From JADJNY01 sp046349615 (GTDB taxonomy: Bacteria; Planctomycetota; UBA1135; GCA-002686595): a DNA stretch of 64,000 nucleotides. The stretch covers positions 372,001 through 436,000 of the forward strand of contig JAXMBZ010000001.1 of assembly GCA_046349615.1 (NCBI GenBank), in the 5' to 3' direction. Of the stretch, positions 51,528 through 60,363 are shown piece by piece; position 1 is the first letter of the stretch, and every line of letters begins with the position of its first letter. The notes under the pieces are model-generated. The model searched no databases. It worked only from the letters and a program-made list of their open reading frames with translations, and was not told where the DNA came from. The position numbers and the translations under genes are program-made.

Positions 51528-52601
51528 TCACCCCCCCGCGAACACGCCGCCAATCTCCTTCACCTTCTTCTTCCCCGCGTCCGTCGCCATCAACGCCTTC
51601 TCGAACTCCGCGAACCGGTAGTACCTCACCCGATTCACCCGCGTCCCCTTCCCCGCCGCGTTCATCGCCTCCACCGCCGCCCCGATCGCCTTCGGCCCGA
51701 CGAGATCGTGCAGCGCGACGAGCTTCCGCAGCACCTTCTGCCTGGCCTTCGCGCTCTCGTCCGTCTCGTCCTTCTCCAACGCCTTCCGCTCGAGCGACAG
51801 CGACCTCCACCGCACGTCCCTCGCCCCCTCGAGCGCCGCGACCTTCTTCTTCGAGAGCTCCTCGACCAGCACGACGCCCGTGTAGTGCGCCCACGCGTGG
51901 TGATCCTCCTCGTCGCGCGTGTCGCCCCACATCGCGACGACGTGCCCGAGCTCGTGGCACAACCCGTAGAACAGGAACTGCCCCTTGTCGGTCGGCGACG
52001 CGAACCCCTTCGCGTCGATCACGGGGAAGTCGATCTCCGAGTGCCACGGGAACTCCGGCGCGAAGTGCGGCGGCTTCGTGATCTCGGGCACGAGGTGCGC
52101 GCGCAACCGCAGCTTCTTCCCCGGCACCTTGCTGAACGACGTGATCCCGAACACGTCCGCGTAGCCGTCGAGCACCGCGTCGAACGCGTCCGCCAGCGCC
52201 TTCAACCCCGCGCTCTCCACGCCGTCCGTCCCGCGCGCGACGAAGCGCGGCCGCGAGAGCGCGAGCCCGAGCGCCTTCGCCTGCTCGGGCGCGACCTGCA
52301 CGAGCCGCGCGCGCACGCTCTCGAAGTCGTCCATGCGATCGAGGTCGAGCGCGGCCTCGCCCGCGACGACGAGCGCCGGCGCGAGCCCGGGCGCCTCCTT
52401 CGACTTCACGAGCTCCGCCAGCGCCTTCGCGGCGCTCGCCGGCAGCTTCTTCGCGAGCTCCTCCTCGCTCTTCGCCGCCGGCTTCGCGGCGTGCGCCTCG
52501 TTCACCTCCTTCACGGCCGCGGCGTACTCCCGCGCGAGCGCCGCAGGATCCGCAGGGACGGGCAGGAAGGAGACGGTCGTCGCGAGGAGCGTGAGGAGCA
52601 T
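51528..52601 (-). CDS. Secreted HELGH-type putative zinc metallopeptidase
   Basis: The 357-residue product starts at ATG 52601 with a short signal peptide (MLLTLLATTVSFLPVPA). The centre contains GLCHELGHVVAMWG, an HExxH zinc motif, with downstream EEDHHAWAHYTGVV giving further possible ligands. The N-terminal 100 residues are Lys/Ala/Glu-rich. I do not recognise the exact family; peptidase activity is inferred only from the motif and export. It converges with the DUF6526 gene. Confidence 0.72.
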   Translation of the reverse strand: MLLTLLATTVSFLPVPADPAALAREYAAAVKEVNEAHAAKPAAKSEEELAKKLPASAAKALAELVKSKEAPGLAPALVVAGEAALDLDRMDDFESVRARLVQVAPEQAKALGLALSRPRFVARGTDGVESAGLKALADAFDAVLDGYADVFGITSFSKVPGKKLRLRAHLVPEITKPPHFAPEFPWHSEIDFPVIDAKGFASPTDKGQFLFYGLCHELGHVVAMWGDTRDEEDHHAWAHYTGVVLVEELSKKKVAALEGARDVRWRSLSLERKALEKDETDESAKARQKVLRKLVALHDLVGPKAIGAAVEAMNAAGKGTRVNRVRYYRFAEFEKALMATDAGKKKVKEIGGVFAGG

Positions 52602-52749
52602 GGCGTCGGGGACGGTCGCCGCGCCGCGCGCGGCTGTCAAGGTCGAGCGAGCGAGAGGAGCGGAGCGCGCGCACGAACGGCGCGCCGCCCGATGCGCTTG
52701 GCGCCGTCTCGGGCTCCTCTCCGCACGCTCCTTCGTCCCGCGATCGACC

Positions 52750-53283
52750 TCAACCGCGCGCTGCGACGGTCGCGCGGGGCGGTTGCGGCGCGACCACGGC
52801 TCGCGGCGGCAGCACGTCGAGCGCCTTCGTCGGATCCGGGCGCGTGCGCGGCTCGCACACCGCCGCCATCACGGCCACGAGCTCCTGCGGCGACATGCGC
52901 GCGTCGTCGCGCGCGGCGTGCCGCACGAGGTCGTTCAACGACACGATCCCTGCGAGCCGCCCTGCCTCGTCGAGCACGGGCAGACGGCGCACGCGCTTCG
53001 CGCGCATCATCGACGACGCCGAGGCGATCGAGTCGTCCGTGCGGCAGACGTAGACGCGGTCCGCCATCGCGTCGGCGACGCACAGCGCGTCGAGCGGCCT
53101 CCCGCCGAACCACGCCGCCATGCACACGTCGCGGTCCGTCAGCATGCCGACGACGTGGTTTTCGCCGTCGACGACGGGCACGACGCCGCAGTCCAGGTCC
53201 CAGAAGATCTGCGCGGCGCGCGCGAGCGTGTCCTCGGGCCGGCACGTCTTCACGCCGCGGGTCATCACGTTCTCGATCTTCAT
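52750..53283 (-). CDS. Tandem CBS-domain protein
   Basis: The 177-residue protein starts at ATG 53283 (MKIENVMTRGVKTC). Two CBS domains are clear: DTLARAAQIFWDLDCGVVPV to GMLTDRDVCMAAW, and DDSIASASSMMRAKRVRRLPV to GIVSLNDLVRHAA. They form an adenosine-nucleotide-binding Bateman module. A Pro/Arg-rich tail follows. Standalone CBS proteins of this type are often stress-associated. It is divergent from the unusual groEL, suggesting a shared regulatory region. Confidence 0.9.
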   Translation of the reverse strand: MKIENVMTRGVKTCRPEDTLARAAQIFWDLDCGVVPVVDGENHVVGMLTDRDVCMAAWFGGRPLDALCVADAMADRVYVCRTDDSIASASSMMRAKRVRRLPVLDEAGRLAGIVSLNDLVRHAARDDARMSPQELVAVMAAVCEPRTRPDPTKALDVLPPRAVVAPQPPRATVAARG

Positions 53284-53622
53284 CGTCCACCTCGTCCAAG
53301 TGGGGACGCGCGCCCGCGAAGTCGTGGCGTACGCGACGTGCGCGCGCCGCGCCTGCATCGAGGCGCGCTCCGACGAGCGACGAGGCTAGCGACTCCGGAG
53401 GTCCGGCGCGCGGCGACGAGTGCGTACGGACGAAGCGCGCGTCCTCGACCCCGGGCGGATCGTCGCGTGCTCCGCGTACGGACTCGGGTGCGCGCCGGTA
53501 CGACCGTCGAACGCCGTCCGGAACGGCCGCGGGGGGGCTAGGAACCCGGGTCGTCTGGACGCTCGATCGCGAGCACGTCGACGTTCGCTCGTCGTGCCGG
53601 AAGACGAGCTCCGAGGTGCACC
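53284..53622. promoter_or_regulatory. 339-bp divergent region between CBS gene and groEL
   Basis: No gene is apparent. It must drive both the CBS protein and groEL. I looked for CIRCE (TTAGCACTC-N9-GAGTGCTAA) and did not find it; only a lone GAGTGCGTA occurs. The groEL ribosome site is GAGG in ccgaggtgcacc just before ATG 53623. Confidence 0.4.
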
Positions 53623-55248
53623 ATGAATCCGACGCGACTCCTCCTGCGCGACGAAGCGCGCGCGAGACTCCTCCAAGGCACCACGGCGCTCGCGGACGCC
53701 GTGCGGGCGACGCTCGGGCCGCGCTCGCGCTGCATCCTGATCGCGCAGTCGTACGGCGCGCCGCTCGTCTGCAACGACGGCGTCACGATCGCGAAGCGAG
53801 TGCACCTCGAGGATCCCGTGCAGGACCTCGGCGCGCAGGTCCTCCGACAGGCCGCGGAGCGCACGGGCGACGCCGTCGGCGACGGGACGACGACGTCGAC
53901 GCTCCTCGCGCACGCGCTCTTCTCCGAGGGCTTGCGCAACGTCGCGGCTGGGGCGAGCGCGATCGACCTCAAGCGCGGGATCGAGCTCGGAGCGAAGGCG
54001 GCCTGCGCGGCGCTCGCGGAACTCTCGCGCCCCGTCGCGAGCCGCCGCGAACGCGCGCAAGTCGCGACGATCTCCGCGCACAACGACGCGGGGATCGGCG
54101 AACTCGTCGCGAGCGCGATGGAGAAGGTCGGGCCCGAGGGCGTCGTGACCGTCGAGGAGGCGAAGGGCACCGAGACGGCGCTCGAGTGCGTCGAGGGGCT
54201 CCAGTTCGACCGCGGGTACCTGTCGCCGTACTTCGTCACGGATCCCGCGCGCCTCGAGGCGGTGCTCGAGGATCCCTTCGTGCTCGTGTGCGAGCGCAGG
54301 ATCGCCAACGTGAACGAGCTCGTCCCCGTGCTCGAACAGGTCGCGCAGGCGAACCGGCCGATGCTCGTCATCGCGGAGGACCTCGAGACCGAGGTGATCG
54401 CCACGCTCGTCGTGAATCGACTGCGCGGGAACCTCGTCTGCATCGCGGTCAAGGCGCCGGGGTTCGGCGACCGCCGGCGCGCGATGCTCGAGGACATCGC
54501 GATCCTCACGGGCGCGGCGCTCGTGAGCGAGGACCTCGGGGCGAAGCTCTCGAAGCTGCAGGTCGCCGAGCTCGGCAGCGCCAAGCGCATCGTCGTCGAC
54601 CGTCAGAACACGACGATCATCGGCGGCGGCGGCGACAAGACGAAGCTCGAAGCGCGGCGCGCGGAGCTGCGGCGCGAGATCGAAGCCGCGGACTCCGACT
54701 ACGAGCGCGACAAGCTGCGCGAACGCCTCGCGCGCCTCACGGGCGGCGTGGCGATCCTGCGGGTCGGCGCGCCGACCGAGGCGGAGATGAAGAACCGCAA
54801 GGAAGCTCTCGAGGACGCGATCAGCGCCACGAAGGCCGCGGTCGCCGAGGGCATCGTCCCCGGCGGCGGCGTCGCGCTCCTGCGCACGGTGCCCGCGGTC
54901 GAGCGCCTGTTCGCGGAATGCCGCGGCGACGTGCTGACCGGCGCGCGCATCCTGGCCGCATCGCTCGCGACGCCCGCGCGCCAGATCGCGATCAACTCCG
55001 GCTTCGACGGCGGCGTCGTCGTCGAGCGCCTGCGCGCGAGCACGGGCGCGCAGGGGTTCGATGCGGCGACCGGCGAGTACGTGGACCTCCTGAAGGCCGG
55101 CATCCTCGACCCGACGAAGGTCGTGCGCATCGCGCTCGAGAACGCCGTGTCCGTCGCGAGCGTCTTGCTGCTCGCGGAAGGGACCCTGGTCGAGGTGCAG
55201 AAGCCCGCCAAGGAGCGCGCGGGGCTCGTCGAGGACGAGCCCGCTTGA
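53623..55248 (+). CDS. groEL: Divergent GroEL-type chaperonin (no adjacent groES)
   Basis: The 541-residue group I chaperonin has ATP-site motifs NDGVTIAKRVHL, GDAVGDGTTTSTLLA and IVPGGGVALLR, and the apical-domain pattern GLQFDRGYLSPYFVTD. It lacks the Gly-Gly-Met-rich C-terminal tail of housekeeping GroEL, ending in ERAGLVEDEPA. The N-terminus starts with NPTRLLLRDEARARLLQG instead of the usual AAKDIKF-type start. No groES is adjacent. It is probably a second, specialised chaperonin, in keeping with the nearby CBS and hsp20 genes. Confidence 0.94.
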   Translation: MNPTRLLLRDEARARLLQGTTALADAVRATLGPRSRCILIAQSYGAPLVCNDGVTIAKRVHLEDPVQDLGAQVLRQAAERTGDAVGDGTTTSTLLAHALFSEGLRNVAAGASAIDLKRGIELGAKAACAALAELSRPVASRRERAQVATISAHNDAGIGELVASAMEKVGPEGVVTVEEAKGTETALECVEGLQFDRGYLSPYFVTDPARLEAVLEDPFVLVCERRIANVNELVPVLEQVAQANRPMLVIAEDLETEVIATLVVNRLRGNLVCIAVKAPGFGDRRRAMLEDIAILTGAALVSEDLGAKLSKLQVAELGSAKRIVVDRQNTTIIGGGGDKTKLEARRAELRREIEAADSDYERDKLRERLARLTGGVAILRVGAPTEAEMKNRKEALEDAISATKAAVAEGIVPGGGVALLRTVPAVERLFAECRGDVLTGARILAASLATPARQIAINSGFDGGVVVERLRASTGAQGFDAATGEYVDLLKAGILDPTKVVRIALENAVSVASVLLLAEGTLVEVQKPAKERAGLVEDEPA

Positions 55249-55275
55249 CCGCGCTCTCGCCGCGCGACGCCGAAG

Positions 55276-56334
55276 TCAGGTGCGGCAGCGCGTGCAGAGC
55301 GTCTCGACGGAGCAGCCGGCGCGAGGCACGGCCTCGAAGTCGCAGAGCTCGACTTGCGGCGTGAGGTAGTCCTCGCGCGCCTGCTCCTCGCGGACGAGGT
55401 CCGTCGACAGGTACTTCTTGTTCGAATCGGGGAACACCGTCACGACGACGGGTTCGCCCGGGCGGCCGAGCGCGAGTTCGAGCGCACCCAGGAAGTTCGC
55501 GCCCGACGAGATTCCGACGGCGAGGCCGAGCTCGCGCGCGAGCCGCTGCGCCATGAGGATCGCGTCGCCGTCCCACACGTCGACGATCGAGTCGAGCTTC
55601 GTCAGCTCGACGATCGCGGGCACGAACTCGTCGCTGATGCCCTGGATGCGGTGGTGGCCGTCCTTCTTGCCCGTGCGCAGCGTGGGGGAGTTCGCCGGCT
55701 CGAGCGGGTGGACCGTGACGTCGGGGAACTTCGCGCGCAGCGCCGCGCCGACGCCCATGACCGTGCCGCCCGTGCCGACGCCCGCGACGAACGCGTCGGG
55801 TGCGAGGCCGCGGCGTGCGAGCTGCACGAGGATCTCGACACCCGTCGTGCGCGCATGCGCCTCGACGTTCGCTCCGTTGGCGAACTGCTGCGGACGGAAC
55901 GCGTGCGCGTGCTCCCTCTGCCAACGGTCGGCGAGTTCGATCGCGCCGACGAAGCCGCCCTCTTCCTTCGTGACGCTGACGATCTCGGCGCCGAAGCTGG
56001 CGATCAGCGCGCGGCGCTCCTGGCTCATCCAGCTCGGCATGTAGATGCGCACGGGATGGCCGAGCGCGCGGCCGAGTGCGGCGAACGAGATGCCCGTGTT
56101 GCCGCTCGAGACCTCGACGATCGTGTCGCCGGGGTGGAGTTCGCCCGACGCGTACGCGCGCTCGAGCATGTGGAGCGCCATGCGGTCCTTGATGCTGCCC
56201 GTGAAGTTCTCGCTCTCGAGCTTCGCGTACACGACGACCTCGCGCCCGCCGACCTTCGCCCGGATCCCGAGCATCGGCGTGTCGCCGACGAGCGCCCAGC
56301 ACTGCGCGAGCCGCGCGCGCGGATCGGCGAGCAT
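55276..56334 (-). CDS. Cysteine synthase-like PLP enzyme with Cys-rich C-terminus
   Basis: The 352-residue fold-type II PLP enzyme has NFTGSIKDRMALHML (PLP Lys), SSGNTGISFAALGRALG, GTGGTVMGVGAALRAKFPDV and GISSGANFLGALE. It resembles O-acetylserine sulfhydrylase/cystathionine beta-synthase. The last ~40 residues (CDFEAVPRAGCSVETLCTRC) add a four-Cys tail suggestive of metal binding, which is not usual for CysK. It starts at ATG 56334, sharing a base with the tryptophanase stop. The physiological substrate may not be O-acetylserine. Confidence 0.9.
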   Translation of the reverse strand: MLADPRARLAQCWALVGDTPMLGIRAKVGGREVVVYAKLESENFTGSIKDRMALHMLERAYASGELHPGDTIVEVSSGNTGISFAALGRALGHPVRIYMPSWMSQERRALIASFGAEIVSVTKEEGGFVGAIELADRWQREHAHAFRPQQFANGANVEAHARTTGVEILVQLARRGLAPDAFVAGVGTGGTVMGVGAALRAKFPDVTVHPLEPANSPTLRTGKKDGHHRIQGISDEFVPAIVELTKLDSIVDVWDGDAILMAQRLARELGLAVGISSGANFLGALELALGRPGEPVVVTVFPDSNKKYLSTDLVREEQAREDYLTPQVELCDFEAVPRAGCSVETLCTRCRT

Positions 56335-57782
56335 CACGGCCGACCTCCGTGCGCTCCGGTGCCGTGCGGCTTCGCCGCGGGCATCGCGAGCCGCTCCTGG
56401 ACGTTCGCCCGCGCCGGGAGCCGCGCGAAGCGCGCGCGGAAGTGCCGCAGCACGCGCGGCGCACGCTCGATGCGCACGCCGCCGATCGATTCGCGCTCGT
56501 GCCACACTTCGTCGAGCACTTCGATCACGTAGTCCATGTGGCTCTGCGTGTACGTGCGGCGCGGGATCGCGAGGCGCACGAGCTCGTGCGGCGCCGGCGT
56601 CTCGACGCCCTTCGCGTCGACGCGGCCGAGCATCACGCTCCCGATCTCGCACGCGCGGATGCCGCCGGCGAGGTAGAGCTCGATCGCGAGCGCCTGGCCC
56701 GGGTAGTCCTGCCAGTCGAGGTGCGGGAGGAAGCGCGCCGCGTCGAGGAAGATCGCGTGGCCGCCCGCGGGTTGGAGCACGGGGACGCCGCGCGCGGCGA
56801 GGCGCTCGACGACGTAGCGGATGCTCGCGTGCCGGTACTCCTGGTAGTCCTGCTCGACGACCTCCTTCAGGCCCTGCGCGATCGCTTCGAGGTCGCGCCC
56901 CGCGAGCCCGCCGTACGTCGGGAAGCCCTCGGTGACGACGAGGCGCGTGCGCAGTTCGTCCGCGAGCGCGGAGTCGCGACACGCGAGGAACCCGCCGATG
57001 TTCGCGAGGCCGTCCTTCTTCGCGCTCATCGTGCAGCCGTCGGCGAGGTCGAACATCGAGCGCGCGATGTCGGAGAGCTTGCGCTCCTTCTGGCCGGGCT
57101 CGCGCTGCTGGATCAGGTACGCGTTCTCCGCGAAGCGGCACGCGTCGAGGAAGAACGGCACGTGGAAGCGATCGCAGAGCGCGCGCACGCCGCGCAGGTT
57201 CGCGAGGCTGACGGGCTGGCCGCCGCCGGCGTTGTTCGTGACGGTGACGAGCACGAGCGGCACGTTCTCGCGCTCTTCCGCGAGCACCTTCTCGAGTGCG
57301 GCGAGGTCGACGTCGCCCTTGAACGGTGCGAGGCTCGTCGAGTCGCGCGACGCGAGGCACGGCAGGTCGCGCGCGACGGCGCCGGCGAGCTCGAGGTTCG
57401 CGCGCGTCGTGTCGAAGTGCGTGTTGTTCGGGACGACCTGGCCCGGCTTCGCGAGCGCGGGGAAGAGCAGATGCTCCGCGGCGCGGCCCTGGTGCGTCGG
57501 GATGACGTGGGGGAAGCCCGTGAGCTCGCGCACGGCCGTCTCGAAGCGCGTGAAGCTCGGCGCGCCCGCGTAGCTCTCGTCGCCGCGCATGATCGCGGCC
57601 CACTGCTCGCTCGACATCGCGCCGGTGCCGCTGTCCGTCAGGAGGTCGATCACGACGTCGCGGGAGTCGAGCGCGAAGAGGTTGAAGCCCGCGCGCGCGA
57701 CGGCGGCCTCGCGTTCGGCGCGCGTGGTCATGCGGATGGGTTCGACGCTCTTGATGCGGAAGGGCTCGATGATCGTCTTCAT
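56334..57782 (-). CDS. tnaA: Tryptophanase / beta-eliminating lyase (TnaA family)
   Basis: The 482-residue PLP enzyme of the tryptophanase/tyrosine phenol-lyase family converts tryptophan (or tyrosine) to indole (or phenol), pyruvate and ammonia. Motifs: FNLFALDSRDVVIDLLTDSG, HVIPTHQGRAAEHL, VTNNAGGGQPVSLANLRG, DACRFAENAYLI, and PLP Lys in SAKKDGLANIGG. ATG 57782 has GAGGAA about 9 bases upstream; the frame extends to 57947 without family similarity. No tnaC-like leader or tryptophan permease is adjacent. It overlaps the cysteine synthase-like gene by one base. Confidence 0.93.
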   Translation of the reverse strand: MKTIIEPFRIKSVEPIRMTTRAEREAAVARAGFNLFALDSRDVVIDLLTDSGTGAMSSEQWAAIMRGDESYAGAPSFTRFETAVRELTGFPHVIPTHQGRAAEHLLFPALAKPGQVVPNNTHFDTTRANLELAGAVARDLPCLASRDSTSLAPFKGDVDLAALEKVLAEERENVPLVLVTVTNNAGGGQPVSLANLRGVRALCDRFHVPFFLDACRFAENAYLIQQREPGQKERKLSDIARSMFDLADGCTMSAKKDGLANIGGFLACRDSALADELRTRLVVTEGFPTYGGLAGRDLEAIAQGLKEVVEQDYQEYRHASIRYVVERLAARGVPVLQPAGGHAIFLDAARFLPHLDWQDYPGQALAIELYLAGGIRACEIGSVMLGRVDAKGVETPAPHELVRLAIPRRTYTQSHMDYVIEVLDEVWHERESIGGVRIERAPRVLRHFRARFARLPARANVQERLAMPAAKPHGTGAHGGRP

Positions 57783-58097
57783 GGCGGGAGTTCCTCGCGC
57801 AGCATCGTCGCGCGAGCGCGCGCGAGCGGCCATCGAGCCGATTCCCCCGCCTCCGTACGCCGATCTGCGGATGTCCGGCGCCCAGGAGGGCACGGCGCGG
57901 TGCCGTCCTCGACGGATCCGCGCGGGGCGTGCTACCCAGACGAGCACCGCGCGCTACTCCCTTCGCGCGACGGAACGCGCGCACGGCGTGGGCGATCGAA
58001 CGGCGTGCGAGCATGGACGTGCGCGGCTCGCGCGTCGCGGTGGCGCGTGGAGCGTTCGTTCGGCTCTCACGGAGCGTGAGTGCACGCGGAGATCACC
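57783..58097. promoter_or_regulatory. 315-bp divergent region between tnaA and hsp20
   Basis: No gene seen. A short inverted repeat CTCACG-gag-CGTGAG (58066-58080) lies just before the hsp20 ribosome site (GGAG near 58088). It could be an operator or a temperature-sensitive leader stem; this is not established. Confidence 0.35.
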
Positions 58098-58556
58098 ATG
58101 AAGCTCCTTCCCTGGCGCCGGAACGACGAACTGACCGCGTTCCGCGACGAGTTCGACGAGCTCTTCAACCGCTTCTTCACCGACGAACCGCTCGGCGCGA
58201 TGACCTTGAAGAACGGGAGCACCTTCCTGCCGCCGATGAACTTGGCGGAGACCGACAAGACCTTCGCCGTGACCATCGAGGTCCCGGGGATGACCGAGAA
58301 GGACGTGCACGTCGAAGTGCGCGGCCGTGAGCTCGTCGTGACCGGCGAGCGGAAGTGGGAAGAGGAGAAGAAGGGCAAGGAGTTCCGCCGCGTCGAATCG
58401 TGCTACGGCGCCTTCGAACGGCGGATCGAGCTGCCCGAGAACGCGCGCCTCGAGTCCGACGCGCTCGTCGCGACGTGCAAGAAGGGGATCCTCGAGATCA
58501 CGATCCCGAAGGTCGAGCCGACGCCCGTCGCGAAGATCCCGGTGAAGGCCGGCTGA
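58098..58556 (+). CDS. Small heat-shock protein (Hsp20/alpha-crystallin)
   Basis: The 152-residue holdase has an alpha-crystallin domain from about residue 45 to 140: MNLAETDKTFAVTIEVPGM, DVHVEVRGRELVVTGER, YGAFERRIELP, and the terminal LVATCKKGILEITIPK. A C-terminal I-x-V motif (KIPVK) is present. ATG 58098 has GGAG 7 bases upstream, preferred over the GTG six codons earlier. The last 59 bases overlap the 3' end of the oppositely oriented DUF5990 gene. Confidence 0.94.
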   Translation: MKLLPWRRNDELTAFRDEFDELFNRFFTDEPLGAMTLKNGSTFLPPMNLAETDKTFAVTIEVPGMTEKDVHVEVRGRELVVTGERKWEEEKKGKEFRRVESCYGAFERRIELPENARLESDALVATCKKGILEITIPKVEPTPVAKIPVKAG

Positions 58557-59091
58557 GCGCGGCGGATCCGCGGCGAGCGGTGCGCGTGCGTGCTTTCGAC
58601 GCGCGCACGCGCCAACCGCCGCCCAGCAGCGGAACGCTCGCGCACGCGGGACCGCCGTCGCGCGCCGTGCCCTCGATCCGCGCTTCGAGCACGAGGCGCG
58701 AGTTCCCGAGCGCACGGCGCGCGTCCTCGCGGCGCACGTCGCACAGATGGAGCTTCGCCCGCCTGTCCCAGGGCGAACGCGGATCGCCCGCGCGCTTTCC
58801 CGTGTTCACGTAGACGAAGCGCTCGTCCGGCGGACCGTGCACGAACTCGCCGAGGAAGCGCGGGGCGCGGCGCGGACGGAGTTCGCTCACGCGCGCGACG
58901 AACTCGAAGGTGATCGCGCTCGCATCGGCGGCGCACGGAGCGAGGAGCCCGTCCCGCCCGCGCTGCACGCCGTACGCGACGCGCGTGAGCGGACGCTCGA
59001 CGACGACGCGCAGACGGAGTTCGTCGGGCGCGAGTCCGCCGTCCGCGCGCTCGGCTTCGGAAAGAGCGCGCGCGATCCGGCGGCGCGTCAT
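58498..59091 (-). CDS. DUF5990 family protein
   Basis: The 197-residue product starts at ATG 59091, overlapping the upstream nucleotidyltransferase stop (ATGA). The family core is RRAPRFLGEFVHGPPDERF, VYVNTGKRAGDPRSPWDRR, AKLHLCDV. The N-terminal MTRRRIARALSEAERADGG is Arg-rich. The C-terminal ~30 residues are low-complexity and run into the convergent hsp20 gene. Function of DUF5990 is unknown. Coupling to a sugar nucleotidyltransferase may be incidental. Confidence 0.72.
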   Translation of the reverse strand: MTRRRIARALSEAERADGGLAPDELRLRVVVERPLTRVAYGVQRGRDGLLAPCAADASAITFEFVARVSELRPRRAPRFLGEFVHGPPDERFVYVNTGKRAGDPRSPWDRRAKLHLCDVRREDARRALGNSRLVLEARIEGTARDGGPACASVPLLGGGWRVRASKARTRTARRGSAALSRPSPGSSRRASARPSGS

Positions 59092-60056
59092 GCGCTCCCA
59101 CGCCTCGTCAGGGCCTGCGAAAGCACGAGCGCGGGCTCGGGCGGAGCGAGGCGCTTCGGGCGTGCGTCGAGCCGTTCGTCGCGCAAGCACTGCGCGACGC
59201 GCTCCGGCGTGCCGAGGTCGGTCCAGCCGCACGGCGGCACGGAGACGACGCTCAGGCGATCCGGGGCGCTCTGCAGCACGTCGCGCGACACGTCGTTCGC
59301 TTCGATCCCCGCGTAGAGCATGTCGAGGAACGTCGCGCGGAGCGCCGGCCGCGCGAGCAGCGCGGTCGTGAACGCGTGCACGAGCTCCGGCAGCTCGCGC
59401 GCGTAGAGATCGAGGAACGTGTCGACCTCTCCGGCGAGCAGGAACGAGTTCCACAGCGCGCCGCGCGCGAGGAGGTCGCGCGCGATCGGCTCCGCGGGCT
59501 TCTCGACGAACTCCGCGACGCGGCGCGGCCGGCGCCAACCGGGCCGCGGCGCGCCGGGCACGATCCAACCGTAGTCGGAGACCGGCGCGTCGGGTTCGAC
59601 GCCGAGGAGCACGAGCTCGCGCTCGTCGAGCTCCACGTTCGCGAGCGCGTCGCGGTTCGAGCGCTCGAGCACGCTCTCGTCGCGCACGTGATGATCGGAA
59701 GGGAGCACGAGCACGCGCGCGTGCTGCTCGCGCTCGTGGATCGCGAGCAGCGGATAGAGCAGTCCGGCGGCGGTGCCGCGGTTCTTCGGCTGCACGAGCA
59801 CGTTCTCCGGCGCGAGCTCGCGCGTCTCGCGTTCCCAGTGCGCGCGGTGCTCCTCCGCGACGATCGTCACGATGCGCTCGCGCGGCACGATGCGCCGCGC
59901 GCGCTCGACGGCGTCGCCGAAGAGGCTTCGTCCTCCCCGCAGCGAGCAGAATTGCTTCGGCACGGAATGCCCCGCACCGTCCGTGGTCAGGGAACGCAAC
60001 CGCTCGCCCGCTCCCGCGGCGAGCACGATCGCCCAAGTCGAAGGATGATTCCCCAT
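59088..60056 (-). CDS. Sugar-1-phosphate nucleotidyltransferase (mannose-1-phosphate guanylyltransferase-like)
   Basis: The 322-residue nucleotidyltransferase has the pyrophosphorylase start TWAIVLAAGAGERLRSL, the KQFCSLRGGRSLF segment typical of GDP-mannose pyrophosphorylases, QPKNRGTAAGLLYPLL, VLVLPSDHHV, VAEFVEKPAEPIA, NSFLLAGEVDTFL and CGWTDLGTPERV. It makes a nucleotide-activated sugar (probably GDP-mannose) for glycan synthesis. The isomerase domain of two-domain ManC is absent. ATG 60056 is the start. Confidence 0.88.
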   Translation of the reverse strand: MGNHPSTWAIVLAAGAGERLRSLTTDGAGHSVPKQFCSLRGGRSLFGDAVERARRIVPRERIVTIVAEEHRAHWERETRELAPENVLVQPKNRGTAAGLLYPLLAIHEREQHARVLVLPSDHHVRDESVLERSNRDALANVELDERELVLLGVEPDAPVSDYGWIVPGAPRPGWRRPRRVAEFVEKPAEPIARDLLARGALWNSFLLAGEVDTFLDLYARELPELVHAFTTALLARPALRATFLDMLYAGIEANDVSRDVLQSAPDRLSVVSVPPCGWTDLGTPERVAQCLRDERLDARPKRLAPPEPALVLSQALTRRGSA

Positions 60057-60363
60057 CGCTGCCTCCGTGCGCGCGCGTGGGGGGGCGACGTCGGTCGACG
60101 TTGGGCGCGCGTCCGCGAGCCTACGGACTCGGAGCGCGCGAGCGCCATGCGGAGTCGGGTTCGGAGCGCGTACGAAGGACGCGCAGCCCGTCTTCGGGAC
60201 GGAGCGCTCGGCCGAGACGGCGCCGCGACGGCTCGCTCGGAGCTCGTGCGGCCGGCGCGCGCTTCCCTCGGCCGCCGTCCCCGCCCGAGCGCGCTCGATT
60301 GACGCCCCTCCGAGGCGACACCATCATGTCCCGATTCCACCGCGCCCGTCGCGGTCTCCCAGC
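60057..60363. promoter_or_regulatory. 307-bp divergent region before DAHP synthase
   Basis: No gene seen. It must hold promoters for the nucleotidyltransferase (minus) and DAHP synthase (plus). I found no trp- or tyr-type operator or attenuator signal that I can support. Confidence 0.35.

Noticed and set aside
53284..53622. CIRCE heat-shock operator upstream of groEL
   Set aside because: Only a single GAGTGC half-site is present, without a matching TTAGCACTC at the right spacing.
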